The notes below the pieces were generated by a model. It saw only the letters and a program-made list of their open reading frames with translations, was not told the DNA's origin and made no database searches. From Hygrophila difformis (Eukaryota > Streptophyta > Magnoliopsida > Lamiales > Acanthaceae): a stretch of 64,000 bases of DNA. Position numbers and translations under genes: made by a program. The stretch lies in NCBI GenBank assembly GCA_030278955.1, contig JAOANR010000005.1, positions 7,902,394 to 7,966,393 of the forward strand, given 5' to 3'. Below are positions 9,706-21,368 of this stretch, in pieces. Position 1 is the first letter of the stretch; every line of letters starts with the position of its first letter.

Positions 9706-11921
9706 TTTTTTTTTATTGAGGGAAAATTATTTTATTGATAAAGGCTCATAGCCAGGTCTCAATTATTGTCTGAGACTTACAAAACCAACAAGCACAGCAC
9801 CACCAAAAACATCAAGAGGCAAAGACAACATACCATAGCAAACTGGTAGGAAAATAAAGTTAGAGCACCACCCTAATGCATAGCAGCAGGGCAAGCAACA
9901 CTATCCAAAGCAAAATAGTGCGACAGCAAAGAAGCGCATCACAGCAGCCAAATCAGACTCGATCCTCCTGTGGCACATCAACGATCCAGCGCACAAGAAT
10001 ACAGACAATGTGCAACACTGGAGGCAGCTACAAAGAAGCACCGACCGTTCCGCTTTGTCACAGACACTCCTCTACTTCGTTGCCCATACAATAGGAAGCT
10101 CGGCACCCTTGTAGAAGAAACTTCACATTAGTGACCCAAACCAGCAGCAAACAGGCGAATAAATATCAGCAGCATTCAAAGTTATACTGCAGCTCATTCT
10201 ATCACTTGCTCCATCTGACTGATTTTCATTTAATAGCAAGGACGTTAGCATGTCCATTGATCCCATCCCAATAGCGACGGCATCGAGGAGAGACATGTGC
10301 ACTAATTTCTAGCGGAGTCACTCGATTGCAATCCCCCGCACTAATTTCAAACACCGCATCTCCCCTGCAATAATATTCAAGTCCAATACCTCGGGAACAA
10401 AGGGCATTTGAAGGATAAACACAGGACCATAGCAGTGATAAGAGGTTGGAAAAAGAGGCGAAAGGGGTGAAGGAACTGCCTTTAAATGCTCACTGAAAAT
10501 TCAAACTCGTGTTGCAGAGAATAAACTTTTTGCAAAAGACAAGCATGCCAATCCACAAACAACCAAAACACCATGGAATTGGAACTCAGACTCTGGGGAC
10601 TGATCTTCTAAGGAAAATTACGAGTCCAGTCCTTATAATTTTCGCTCTAATACCGCCCATTACAAACCAAAACCCAATATCCTGATCCCATTCTTCTTTT
10701 TTTTTTTTTTAACTGATCTTTTCTTTCTTTTCTTTTTTTCCTTTTTTATTACTGCAGCATCTAAAACTAAGCACATTTTCTACTACTTTTTCTTATGCTT
10801 TCTTTCTATTTTTACCAGCACCCACAACCATAATCAAATTCAAGAAAGACTCAGATCCCCAACTTATTCCTCATCTACCCATGACTAACCTTATTACCTC
10901 CCATCTCCTTCCTTGTTAAAACATACCCTCCCACTCCTGTTAATATACCATCCCCTTTAATATAACGACACCAATCTTAGTAACAACGATAAAATTTCCA
11001 CATGAACATTATCAGGCAGCTCCAGAATTCATTAGGGTGCAGCTCCAAAATTCATCAGGATTAGGCTATTGAAACAAATTTCAAAGGGCAAAGAGGAGGT
11101 GAAAGGATAAATCATATTCGCTCAATACACTGATCAGGAAGATGAAAAGGGATATTGTTATTGAATGTAGTCCAATTTGTACCGCCCTATTCATTTTCGA
11201 AGCATCGGACTTAGAATATGCAGGTTCAACATGAATATTTGAAACAAGTTCAGAGACACAGATCAAGGGCTAGTTAGGCACATATCTCACCAGGTTTGTC
11301 TTGTCTGTAGCACAATATGTTCCATTCGGAAGACAATTTTCTTGCCAGGTTATCAAGCACCCGCCTGCAATATGTGACCATAATGCTCCAGTTTGCTTTA
11401 CTATTCCGGCACCACTACTTGTCCAAGCAGCCTCTATCTCAACAATGTACCAATATCAGAAACTTCCCAAATGGCCTCGTCATCAGACATCGTAATACGC
11501 CAGCAGCATCCAGCTACTTGAAAACAAACACTCATAACAAAATTCAATTATATCAGCGTGTTAGATTGACAATTTGGATACAACATCCTCAATTTGGTCC
11601 AAACAACTTTGTCCAGCATCTCAAGTTATCCTGCCACCCACTGTTATTAATGGAACCTCTAAAACCAGGCCTCAATCATTCCTTCACCAGCTGCCCCTCA
11701 ATTGCCCATTAGTCGGCTACAACATATCATTCCTCTAATTATGTGGTACCCTCACCATTCCAAATATCATTGACACTCATCCAGCATCGCCCTTTTTGTT
11801 TTCCAAGATACACCTAATGTTCCAAAGCAGCTACCTGGGCAGCAAACTTTACCCACACTTCCACCCTTCCTCACCTGACTAAAGAACAAAACGCCCCATA
11901 TCTGCTACTCCTCTTCAGATC
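9706..11921 (-). other. Long 3' untranslated region of the LINE
   Basis: No domain or convincing ORF is present between the ORF2 stop at 11922 and the poly(A) end. A pyrimidine-rich stretch lies near 10690-10745. The length could reflect an old insertion, but I saw no clear boundaries for one. Confidence 0.6.
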
Positions 11922-14900
11922 TCAGAGCCACACCTCTACTTTGTCACCCCCCGATGCTCCTGTTTTTGCCCAACTGTCTGCAAGGGAGTTTCTCTCCCTC
12001 AAAATATGTTGAAATCTTACGTCCCCTACACATCTCACAATAGAAGCTATTGGCCCGACCAGTCCGTGTAATCGCCAAGGTACTTCCCCCGGGTCCTCCA
12101 ACCATTTCACCACATTTTGCGAATCACACTCAAATATGAGCTTTTGCAATGGGAAACCTTGATCACAAATGAGAGCTTGACACACCCGACTAATCGCTGT
12201 AAGTTCTGCCTCCGTAGAGTCCGTGTATCCAATAAAATCGGATAGAATGAAAATCACTTTTCCTTCGGCATCTCTAATGACTCCATCAATTCCAGCCGGC
12301 CCTGGGTTACCAAGAGATGACCCGTCCGTGTTGATCTTCCACCACCCCGCCTCCGGTCTAATCCACGTTAACCCTCGCCGAGGAACCTTGGGTGTTTTCC
12401 GACCTGCACATGATAGCTCCTGAATAAAGTCACTTCCCAGGCCGCCCAATCCAGCGTCGGCGAGGTGTCTAGCAGCCTTCCACCATAACTTCACATTCCA
12501 TTTAATCCCTTCAACAATTGCATTTGTATCCCAGGATTTCCTGTTGAAAATAGCCTCATTTCGGCCTCGCCATATCGACCATAAAATTGCTAATCCCGTC
12601 ACACCCCACAGTTCCGAATTACCTCTTTTCAAGTTACTCCCCAGCCACCAAGTTAATAATTGTGGAGTATTACCTGGCACTGCACTGTTAACGCCAAACC
12701 ACATCAAACCTTGATACCACAATGGGCTAAGTTTTTCACATCTACGAAATAAGTGACTGATCGACTCTATTTCTTTGGGGCATAATTTACATAGGGCTGC
12801 TGACTGTTGAATACACCCTTTCTTGAGAAGCTCCTCCCTCACCAGCAAAGCACGATGATACACCTTCCATACCAACAATTTTACCTTCGTTGGCACCTTT
12901 GACTTCCACACACCCCTCCACAACCACTTCATGTCCTCCCTCTCCCATTCTAGTCTAACGGTCCGGCAGGACCGGGTTGAGAACTTACCATTCCCCTCAC
13001 TCGACCACACCACCCGATCTACTAAAAATCTATTCGGCCGGATCTTTCTAATTACTCCATAAACTCCCTCCAAACCTCCAGTTCCCAGTCAAACAAATCC
13101 CTGCGTAGCCGAATACTCCACTCCCACTCCAAACCCTTCCAGGTTCCACAGTCCACAATCAGCCCGTCCTTTTCAGTTGCCAAAGTGAAGATTCTTGGGA
13201 ATAAATCTTTCAACCTTCTACCTTCCATTACCCAAATGTCATGCCAAAACCTTGTCAACCTCTCATTCCCAATACAGATTTTAAAACAACCCCCAGAGTT
13301 CTCATTTGCCCGCCCTTCCCATGCATTACTAATGCTACCCCATAATGATCTAGTTAACTTTGACTCCGGAACCAGCGGAGACTTTCCCCCGTAGTATTTC
13401 TCATCAATCACCTTCTTCCATAATGTATTCTCCTTCCCGAATCTCCATCTCCATTTAAGGAGAAGTGCCTCATTAAAACTCCTTGTATCCTAAACACCCA
13501 ACCCCCCTTCGTCCTTATGTTTACAAATCATATCCCAACAAATTGTATGGAGCTTTCTTGTACCATCCCACTCACCCCAAAAGAATCATCTTTTTAGATT
13601 TTCAAGCCTCTCGGCCACCGTTCTAGGCACCTTAAAAATTGATAAGAAATAAACTGGGAGAGAACACATTACCGTTTTAATTAAGCAGAGCCTCCCGGCT
13701 TGTGAAAGTAGTCTCCCTTTCCATCCAGCCATCTTTTTCTCCACCTTCTCAATGATCGGTTGCCAAATTGCTACTCCATTCAACCGACCTCCAATAGGCA
13801 CACCCAAATACTTCAACGGCCAACTTCCGACTTCACATCCTAACACGGTGGCTGCCTCGTTCAAGGTCTCCTCTGGACAGTTTATCCCAAGTATATTACT
13901 CTTACGAAAGTTAATTCGCAAACCAGTCACCAAAGTAAAACAGCACAGTAATCTTTTGATTATGACCGCCTGCCATACCTCACCTTCACAAAAAATAATT
14001 GTATCATCCGCATATTGTAAGTGTGAGATCACTAGGCCCCCTTTGCCTGATTCTGACCCTTTAATCAGCCCCAACGCAACAGCCTTCTCCATCAACTTGT
14101 TGAATATTTCAGCAATCAATACAAACAAGTACGGGGAGAGTGGATCCCCTTGACGTAATCATTTTTCCATCTTGAAAAAGCTTGTTGGGGATCCATTGAC
14201 TAACACCACAGTCGAAGCTTTCATTATGCATTCTTTCAACCAATCGACCCATTTTTGCCCGAATCCCATCTCTTTTAACAAATGGAAGAGTGCACCCCAA
14301 GACACATTGTCGTATGCCTTGGCAAAATCTAATTTGATCACAAACCCGCATCTACCAGCTGTTCGAGTCGCCTGTATAACCGCAATGAGCACCACATCTA
14401 GAATCTGTCTCCCACGAATAAACGCCATCTGAGAGCTCCCTACTAATCCATTTAAAACTCCTTGTAACCTTTTGGCCAGCACCTTAGCTACCATCTTATA
14501 CAAGCTTCCAACAAGAGATATTGGCCTGTAATCACCAAATTCTACTGGATTCTTCATTTTCAGGATTAGTGTGATAAAAGACCCTCCTATCTCATTTGGC
14601 AGCTTGCTAGTTCGATCAAAACTTCCAAACATGTCCAATACATCCCCTTTAATAATATCCCAATATCTTTTGAAAAAGTTCATATTGAACCCATCAGGGC
14701 CCGACGCCCGATCACCATCACAGCTCCACACCGCCATTCGGATCTCATCCTCTGTGAATGCCCTATCCAGCCACTCGCTATCCTTCTCCCCTATTCTTGA
14801 CAGGCCTAAATTACTGATCTGGAATAATTCCTCCTCTTGCTTCACAAACATCTCTTTAAAATATGCATAGGCAGTGTCCTTGACTCCTCCAGGATCATCA

Positions 14901-16063
14901 ATCTGCACTCCATTACGTTTAATGGTCCCAATAAATCCTTTCCGCCTATTGAGGGTTGTTACCGCATGAAGAATCGAGTGTTCTTATCTCCTTCTTTGAG
15001 CCACATAATTCTTGATTTTTGATACCATCGACGTTCTTCCACTAGATATAACTTATTGAGTTCACGTTTCTTCACCGTCCAAGATATCCTAACCTCTTCC
15101 TCCACATCCTGCCCCTGTAAGACCGGCTCTAGCTCTCTGATTTCAGCCAACGTTTTCTGAATTCTTTTCTCCAATTCTGCTCCACTATACCCATCCCATC
15201 GCCTTAGCTTAACTTTAAGCTTCCTGAGTTTATCACACACACCCCATGACCTGTATTGTCCACTCCCACACCCCTCACCGACCCACACTTCCCGGACAAG
15301 ATCCGAAAAGCCTTTCTCCTCCATCCAATAATTATAAAACCAGAATGGCTTTGGCCCCCAAGACTTTTCCCCGGCCATCAAGTATACCGGATAATGATCC
15401 GAGAGAATTGATTCACCCCTCTTTTGAACTAAGTCACTTGCCACTCCCAACCAACCCGGAGAGATAACCTGTCCAGTCTACTACACGCCCTACCCCCTCT
15501 TCCAATCCAAGTAAAATATCCAGCTTCCATCGGCAAGTCAATTAACCCCAGCCTGTCCACGAAAACTCTAAAGTCGCGCATCGACCCCTTATCCTCACTA
15601 ATTCCCACCCTTTCCCCCTCCGATATGACCACGTTGAAGTCTCCATTAATACACCATAGCTCCCCATTTGACAGACTACACTTTTGGGCCAAAACTTCCC
15701 AGAACTCTGCTCGATCGCTCCTACAATTTGGAGCATGGACTGTGATCAGATTCAACACCCCCTCAATACCTTTGATGGTACCCCTCACCCATATATAGTT
15801 GTGTCCTTTCTCCACAATACCAAACGAGCAATGATTTTCATCCCAGACCATCAACAATCCACCTGCATTGCCTAAGGCAGGTTGAAAACAAAATCCATAA
15901 CTTTGTAATCCCCAGATTCTACCCACCAACCTCTCTTGGATATCCTCCATCTTAATCTCTTGAGCACATAGGACTGTTGGCCTTACTTTTTTACATAGTC
16001 TCATAACCGCCCTACCCTAACGTCCCCATTTAACCCCCTAAGATTGCAAGTGATCAATCGCAT
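11922..16063 (-). pseudogene. LINE ORF2: endonuclease, reverse transcriptase, RNase H
   Basis: The reading starts near 16063 (MRLITCNLRGLNG, an L1 endonuclease start) and needs several frame changes. Endonuclease motifs lie at 15429-16004 (NGDFNVV, YFTWIGRGG) and continue at 14959-15450 (SDHYPV, WGPKPF). RT motifs lie at 14159-14908 (SGPDGFN, YRPISLVGS, KLDFAKAYDNVSW) and 13586-14128 (LQYADDTIIF). 11922-13411 holds the zinc-binding RVT tail and an RNase H (NTDGSSLGNPG, ECDSQNVV, ERNSLADSWA). Breaks lie near 16020, 15440, 14940, 14140, 13580-13415 and 13060. In an intact copy this protein would nick target DNA and copy the RNA by target-primed reverse transcription. Confidence 0.9.
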
Positions 16064-16103
16064 AGCAACCAAATCTACTCAAAGGCTAGCACACCCTTAA
16101 CTC

Positions 16104-18324
16104 TTACACCCTACTTAGTTCTGCCCGAACCCTCTCGACTACCTCCCTTCTACCCCTGACACACTCCAGCCCCAAATCTGCTGCCAAATCTAAGATTTCT
16201 TCGGCCTCTGAATAATCCACCAACTTTACTCCGTCACGCGTCCGAATTGTTGCGAGTTGTAGTTCAGCAAAAAGATCTCCCCTTGGTCTGCTAATTCCAC
16301 TACCACATCCTCTACCTGACCCACTAGAAGAGCACGTCTGGCCCTTTTTTGGACGGCCTCTTCGACGCAACCCTTTCTTCCCCCTCAGAACTAAGGACAT
16401 TGCCTCTGTGATTCTCCGATACTCTGGAAATTTCAAAAGTCTAGAAAACTTCTCTTGATCGATGGGAACTCTGCTATTCCTTACTTCTCCCATTGCCTCC
16501 TCGCTGTTATCGCCTAAATTCGGCACAAGCCCTGCATCACCTCCTCCTCCCACATCATCCGCGACCTCCCAGCCGATGTCGTTCCCCTCTGCACATCTCT
16601 CCTTGACTAAGTCCTCGTGTAAATCTGGACCCTCTCCCTCTATTAGTCGCTCCTCACTCTCTTCCATGGCTTCACTTACTCCGCCTTTTTGCAGAGAGCC
16701 CGAATCCGACATCCCCTTGCAATTCTCTGAAAATTTTTCGGGCTCAGGATTATTTTCCTGATTAATCCCTTTGGGCCGCTCCCCAATTCCCACCAGAGAC
16801 CCAGCATCTAACAGCTCCAGGCCCATATTACTGGCCCTACTTATTACTTTTTTCTCTAGTGCAATTGGCCCACTACTTGATCCTGCCTCCGTATTTAATT
16901 CCTCCATTGTGCCCAATCCTGTCTTGGCCGCCCATCGTCCACCATTCCCACAGTCTCGGACTTCACCATTACATGCGCCATAATTGTCATCATTATAAGC
17001 CGCCTGCATAACGGCCTTGCCCTTGCCCCCATGCTCACCTGTTTGGGCTCTTTCCACTTCCCCAGACAACAAAGACCTGGCCTTCCCCAACCTTTGCAGC
17101 TCCGGGCTGACTGGCGCGGTTCCATTGCCGGACTGCCGCACCTCTGGGCAGCTTCTCCTATCTTCCCTATCCATATCCTCCACCACAACCGCTTCACTAA
17201 AGCTGGGTGCAATATGCACCGTTTCTATACAGCCACCCACAATGACTGGTATCACCACCGGAATTTGAACGTCTTCAAATACTGCCACTAATACTTTCGC
17301 CCTGTCTATTCTCTTTTTCTCCAAAGTCTCTCTGTCAATTGATATTATCTTGCCCCAACCATGTACCAATCTATGGAAATTGTCTTCGCACCACCCTGTG
17401 AATGACATTCCGAGAACGTAGATCCAAACAAGCTGCCTACGAACCATGCATTTCTTCTCCCACCTTCCATGAGACATGCATGTAATCACTCCGATCGCTA
17501 AGAAAATTGTCCCTCCTCTCCGGACAATCGAACACCACTACCACTATATGCCCGCCTCCGTACAAAACCTCTTCACATTCTGTATGAGTGTTAAATAGAC
17601 AATCTTGAAAACCCGTTAGGGCCTCCAGATTTTTTAGTTCTACCACCGCGGCACGACGCAGCTTTATCACATCTTCTTGGACCTCCTTCAGATGGATCGC
17701 TCCAGTCCTCCGGGCCACGCCACCTTCTTTGTTCCTCTCCTGATCACCTTTCAACACCTCTGCATAGGATCTCTCATCCCTCCATGTCGCCCCCCCTAAA
17801 TGTATTCTTCCTTTACTGCGGACTGCCCCACTAGAAACCCTAGTTTCACTCGCCAGCTCCCTTATCTTGTGCATAACACTATCACCCCTTAAATACTTCC
17901 GACTAGGTGTTGCCCAATTTACCCTTAAGCTACTACCCTTCCCGTTCCGCCCATTCATCCTCCTTATTACTGCTTCTGCTTCGGCCCTTCTTGAAAACCT
18001 GAAGAAGCCAAATTTAAACCCGTTCTCCGGCCACTTTCTGGACGGAAAGTACCAATCTCTAACCTTTGCTTCCTTTTCCATTTCATGATAGATTTCGCCA
18101 TTGGCCACTTCCACCAGAATATTTCCTACAAATACCCCGAACAGCGCTCTGCGGTCATTTGTTCCTACCCGTCCCTCCCCACTGACCCCATTGAACTCTC
18201 GACCACCCCAAGTAGCTTCTTGCCAGCCCTTGTTCCTACGACCCACGCCACTCCCACTCGTCACCAACTTTCTTTGCCAGCCCCTGGACACCCTCTTCCC
18301 TGCCACCTTGTTCGCGGGATTCAT
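16104..18324 (-). pseudogene. LINE ORF1 with RRM domain, one frameshift
   Basis: Two overlapping frames (18324-17437, 295 codons, and 17489-16104, 461 codons) join into one ORF1 across a small indel in 17437-17489. The first part has an RNA-recognition-motif-like segment (GVFVGNI ... GFKFGFFRFSRRAEAEAVI). The second continues with VWIYVLGMSFTGW and DRETLEKKRID, which are typical of plant L1 ORF1. It ends with an acidic low-complexity stretch and a basic RRRGRPKKGQ AT-hook-like patch. The role would be binding of the LINE RNA in the ribonucleoprotein. No CCHC knuckle is seen. Confidence 0.8.
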
Positions 18325-18356
18325 CGTCGGATTCTCCCAGGAGAAGTATTAAAGAA

Positions 18357-18373
18357 CATCAATGCTACCGGTT
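18357..18373 (+). repeat. Target-site duplication of the minus-strand LINE, 5' side
   Basis: Exact repeat of 9689-9705. It marks the 5' end of the element. Confidence 0.85.
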
Positions 18374-19111
18374 ATTCATGGCCGATTGCTGCTATATTTT
18401 TCTTCCACAATAGGACTCCAATATCCTACAACACAAACCATTAATGAAACTTAAAATTTTAGGAAGAAAAAACCTACCTTTGCCGCTGTTGTCATCGCGC
18501 AGCCGTTGGGACATTCTGCCGATCTTGCTTATTGCTTGTGGAGAGTTTTCGGTGGTGTTGGTGAGAGTTTCTTCAAGTTGGGTGGGAACGGGTGGAAAGG
18601 AATGGTGGGAGTTGTGTGTTGATCTGGGTGAGATATAATTGTTTTGTTTTGGTTGCCCCTATCTTTGGACTTGTGCTCCCATCATATTTTTTTGGTAAAC
18701 GTGACAATCATGTGTCGGCAAATGTGTGTAGAGCATATTTAGTTTTGCTTAACATAAGGTTATATTGGGTATAATTTATTTTATTTTGGGTGCCCTCAAC
18801 ATTGCTATTTTCCAGAGTTTTTGGCTAAGTGCCCATAAGGGTTTTGATGTGAATGCTTGGTTGTATATGAGTGTATATATATATATATATATATTGAGAA
18901 GAAAAGATATTATTATTGGACAAGAACAATACAATTCCTGCTTTCAGGCCAAAAGTTATGAGTGTATATAACTGCCACCTTTTTATTTTTTGGTATTATT
19001 ACAATAATTAATGGAATTCTGTAATTTAATTATAAATAATCTATCTAATTAATTGACTAATAATTATCAGTAAGTAACCAATCGAGACACGACGTGCATA
19101 GTTTTATATTT
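18374..19111. other. Intergenic interval without supported gene
   Basis: It continues the GC-rich motif array for a few dozen bases, then becomes AT-rich. A TA dinucleotide run lies near 18875-18894. Short ORFs here lack any recognisable domain. Confidence 0.5.
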
Positions 19112-19127
19112 TATATATAATATATAT

Positions 19128-19310
19128 TTTTTGTGAATACCAGGGTATCCCTATGCCACATTGGACCCAAGACTAATCCCTCGAGGATCTGCAAGGGCAA
19201 TTAAAGGCGTCTCTCCCAAATCAGTTTTTTTGCATACACAAGGCTCGAACCCGAGACCTTGCTTAAGCGACGACTAGAGCCCCATCCACTCAAGCCAACT
19301 GTTGTTGGTA
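19128..19310 (-). mobile_element. tRNA-derived SINE
   Basis: On the minus strand the 5' part carries an A box, TGGCTTGAGTGG (19297-19286), and a B box, GGTTCGAGCC (19251-19242), about 34 bases apart. This is the internal RNA polymerase III promoter layout of tRNA-derived SINEs. A short A-run lies at the 3' side (19132-19126). A 16-base repeat, TATATAATATATAT with flanking TA, occurs on both sides (19112-19127 and 19311-19326). It supports a target duplication, but it is low-complexity. Confidence 0.65.
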
Positions 19311-19385
19311 TATATATAATATATATATTGTTATATCATATGAAGTAATAATACATTTTAGTTTGAGTAAAAAATATGTAATGAT

Positions 19386-19394
19386 TTTATATAT
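19386..19394 (+). repeat. 9-bp target duplication, left side of the shell around the virus
   Basis: TTTATATAT is repeated at 28224-28232, exactly outside the inverted ends. Nine bases is the Mutator-superfamily length. The AT-only content weakens it somewhat. Confidence 0.6.
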
Positions 19395-19632
19395 GGGCAA
19401 ATACCAAATAAATACCCACCTACCCAAACTTATACCCACTTTAATACCTAATCAAAAAATTATTCCTTTAAACCCCCTAGAAAGATAAAACTTTGAAAAA
19501 ATACCCATTTTACCCTTAAAACACAAAAAATGCTTAAAAATCATTATACTACCCTTAATCTTTAATAATAAACCTCTAGTAAATCATACATAACTAATAA
19601 AAATCTTTAAATAAACTTACAAAAGATACTAA

Positions 19633-19899
19633 ATGAATCAAGAAGAAATAAATTCGTTAATATATGAATATGGACTATATTTACAAACTATGGAAGAAAG
19701 AATCGAAAATTGGAATGACATTGTTTATACTATGCTTATATTTTTAACTGAATATAATCAAAAGATATATCCCTATTCGGAAGAAAAAAGTTTTTGGGAC
19801 AGAATAATTTTACTAAGAATAGGATCAGATAGTGAAAATTACGATGAAGAATTACCAGATAATTTAAGTAATTATGGTGAATACTATTTTTCTGATTAA
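19633..19899 (+). CDS. Caulimovirid leader ORF, 88 residues, unknown function
   Basis: A small acidic protein (ends EELPDNLSN..YFSD) with no family signature I recognise. It lies upstream of the tRNA-Met primer site, inside what would be the pregenomic RNA leader, with its stop 20 bases before that site. Its codon use is as A-rich as that of the other viral frames. Leader ORFs in caulimovirids are often short and act in ribosome shunting, but 88 codons is long for such a role, so a real product is possible. Confidence 0.5.
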   Translation: MNQEEINSLIYEYGLYLQTMEERIENWNDIVYTMLIFLTEYNQKIYPYSEEKSFWDRIILLRIGSDSENYDEELPDNLSNYGEYYFSD

Positions 19900-19919
19900 A
19901 TACAACCAGTAACACAAAT

Positions 19920-19933
19920 TGGTATCAGAGCCC
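19920..19933 (+). promoter_or_regulatory. tRNA-iMet primer-binding site of the pararetrovirus
   Basis: TGGTATCAGAGCCC is complementary to the 3' end of plant initiator tRNA-Met, the primer used by Caulimoviridae for minus-strand synthesis. It is the only copy in the viral block and lies 20 bases before the 244-residue ORF. Confidence 0.9.
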
Positions 19934-19952
19934 AGAACGATTAAATCTGAAC

Positions 19953-20687
19953 ATGAATAACCATAATAATAATGATTATATATTAAACTATCATATGTCA
20001 AGATTAAGATTAAATACTTCAGAACAACTATACCCAGAATATATTCCAACAGCAAGATATCCTTTAGATGAAAATCAAGAAATAGATTATCCACTAAGTA
20101 TGATTAATCCAATCGATACTGAAAACTATATAATAAATAGGAATGATGAATATGCACAAAATAACACCGATAGCTTGATGATACAAGCAAGAATTGAAAG
20201 AGCATTTCTAAACAGAATAAGAGGATTAGAACCACAAATAAGACCACTTACAGAAATAAGAACCAACGATAATAGAAGATTTTTAACACCCACATTTAAT
20301 CCTGATCATGAAATAAGCCAAAGAGAAATAGAAAATATGGATCAACAAATAGAAGAAAGAAAAACATACATAGACAGAAGAAGAAGAAGATTAAATAGAT
20401 TGCAAAACGATGAAGAATTTGGAATAAGACTAGGAAATAGAGGAAAAAGATTACTTTGGATAGGAAACTATATAATCGAAACGGAAGAATATAATGGTAA
20501 TTTAATACAAATTATATCAAAAAGAGATGAAGAACAAGAGTTATTATCACAAGTCAAATTAACAATAATCAACAATGAAATTACAACTTACAGAATGTTT
20601 CCAGGATATATAATACATAACACCATGTTTACTAGAGCACCTTCACCCGAATTTTCAGATCAAGAATCAAATTATAGTGAAGACTAA
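19953..20687 (+). CDS. Caulimovirid ORF of 244 residues, unknown function
   Basis: First ORF after the primer site. The N-terminal half is Asn/Tyr-rich. Residues about 110-160 are highly charged and probably helical, with a run of arginines (RRRRRLNR). The C-terminal third is mixed alpha/beta in character and ends acidic (SPEFSDQESNYSED). I do not recognise a family. Its place before the small coiled-coil proteins recalls P1 of tungroviruses and badnaviruses, but position is the only basis for that. The next ATG follows four bases after its stop. Confidence 0.7.
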   Translation: MNNHNNNDYILNYHMSRLRLNTSEQLYPEYIPTARYPLDENQEIDYPLSMINPIDTENYIINRNDEYAQNNTDSLMIQARIERAFLNRIRGLEPQIRPLTEIRTNDNRRFLTPTFNPDHEISQREIENMDQQIEERKTYIDRRRRRLNRLQNDEEFGIRLGNRGKRLLWIGNYIIETEEYNGNLIQIISKRDEEQELLSQVKLTIINNEITTYRMFPGYIIHNTMFTRAPSPEFSDQESNYSED

Positions 20688-20691
20688 TAAA

Positions 20692-21018
20692 ATGCCAGGA
20701 ATAAAGTTAGAAAATGAAACATTAGAAAGACTGACTAATAAAATTCATGAAATAGAAAGACAACCACAAGATATAAGTACCATAATAATGAAACAAAAAT
20801 TATTAAGAATAAAATTCAAGATTTCTAAAATGATAGATGAAAGAGAAGCATATGTAATTATACAAAAACATATAGATCCAGAAAAAGAAAAATCGGAATT
20901 AATAAAAGAATGGTATTTAAACGAATTAGAAATAATAGAAATAGAAGAATTAGAAAGGGAAACTGAAATAGATGAAGTAAACGACTTCATTAGAAACATA
21001 AGAAATATTAGAAGATGA
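20692..21018 (+). CDS. Caulimovirid small coiled-coil protein, 108 residues
   Basis: The start is taken at the first ATG (MPGIKLENE), although the frame stays open a little further upstream. It is almost entirely charged and helical, rich in Glu, Ile, Lys and Arg, with heptad-like spacing of Ile/Leu. No cysteine or known motif stands out. Its stop overlaps the next start as ATGA. Small helical proteins at this position occur in tungroviruses, badnaviruses and caulimoviruses, but the exact equivalent is unclear. Confidence 0.65.
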   Translation: MPGIKLENETLERLTNKIHEIERQPQDISTIIMKQKLLRIKFKISKMIDEREAYVIIQKHIDPEKEKSELIKEWYLNELEIIEIEELERETEIDEVNDFIRNIRNIRR

Positions 21019-21368
21019 GTTATCTAGAAGATTTAGAAACAATAAAAGATGGAATTGAACTAATAAAAGAACTAATGATAAGTCTAGATACAAGACTCTA
21101 CAATATAGAAAGATACATAGACAAAACAATAATTAAAACTCCACAAAAGCAAGTAGAATTAGAAAAGTCACTCCCACTACCGAAATGGGAAAAGACACCA
21201 GAACCAGGAAGTCTCGATCATAGAGTAATGATGAAAGAAATAGAAAAACTAAACAAACAAAACAAAATTAGAATTCTTATAGACAAAGTAGAAAAATTAA
21301 AAAAGATAAATGAAGAACTAAAGGAAGATAAATTAGAAAGTAGAGAAGATAAAGAAGAAACAGAATGA
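21015..21368 (+). CDS. Virion-associated-protein-like, 117 residues
   Basis: The N-terminal about 40 residues form a likely coiled coil (LEDLETIKDGIELIKELMIS). A proline-containing linker follows (LPLPKWEKTPEPG), then a second charged helix rich in Lys and Glu. This layout and length fit the caulimovirus virion-associated protein (about 129 residues), which tetramerises through its N-terminal coil and binds the particle through its C-terminus. The match is architectural; I see no diagnostic motif. It overlaps both neighbours by ATGA. Confidence 0.55.
   Translation: MSYLEDLETIKDGIELIKELMISLDTRLYNIERYIDKTIIKTPQKQVELEKSLPLPKWEKTPEPGSLDHRVMMKEIEKLNKQNKIRILIDKVEKLKKINEELKEDKLESREDKEETE

Larger units (their letters stand above)
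9706..18356 (-). mobile_element. L1-type LINE, probably full length, inactivated
   Basis: The element runs on the minus strand from 18356 to a poly(A) tail at about 9704-9714. It is bounded by a 17-bp target duplication (9689-9705 and 18357-18373). It carries an RRM-bearing ORF1, then an ORF2 with endonuclease, reverse transcriptase and RNase H, as in plant L1 elements. Several frameshifts have inactivated it. About 2.2 kb separates the ORF2 stop from the tail, which is unusually long. Confidence 0.92.

Noticed and set aside
19242..19297. Possible tRNA gene
   Set aside because: A and B boxes are present but there is no cloverleaf, and the context is a SINE.
20677..20691. Non-ATG start for the 108-residue viral ORF
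   Set aside because: The upstream codon is GTG inside the preceding ORF; the first ATG at 20692 lies just after that ORF's stop.
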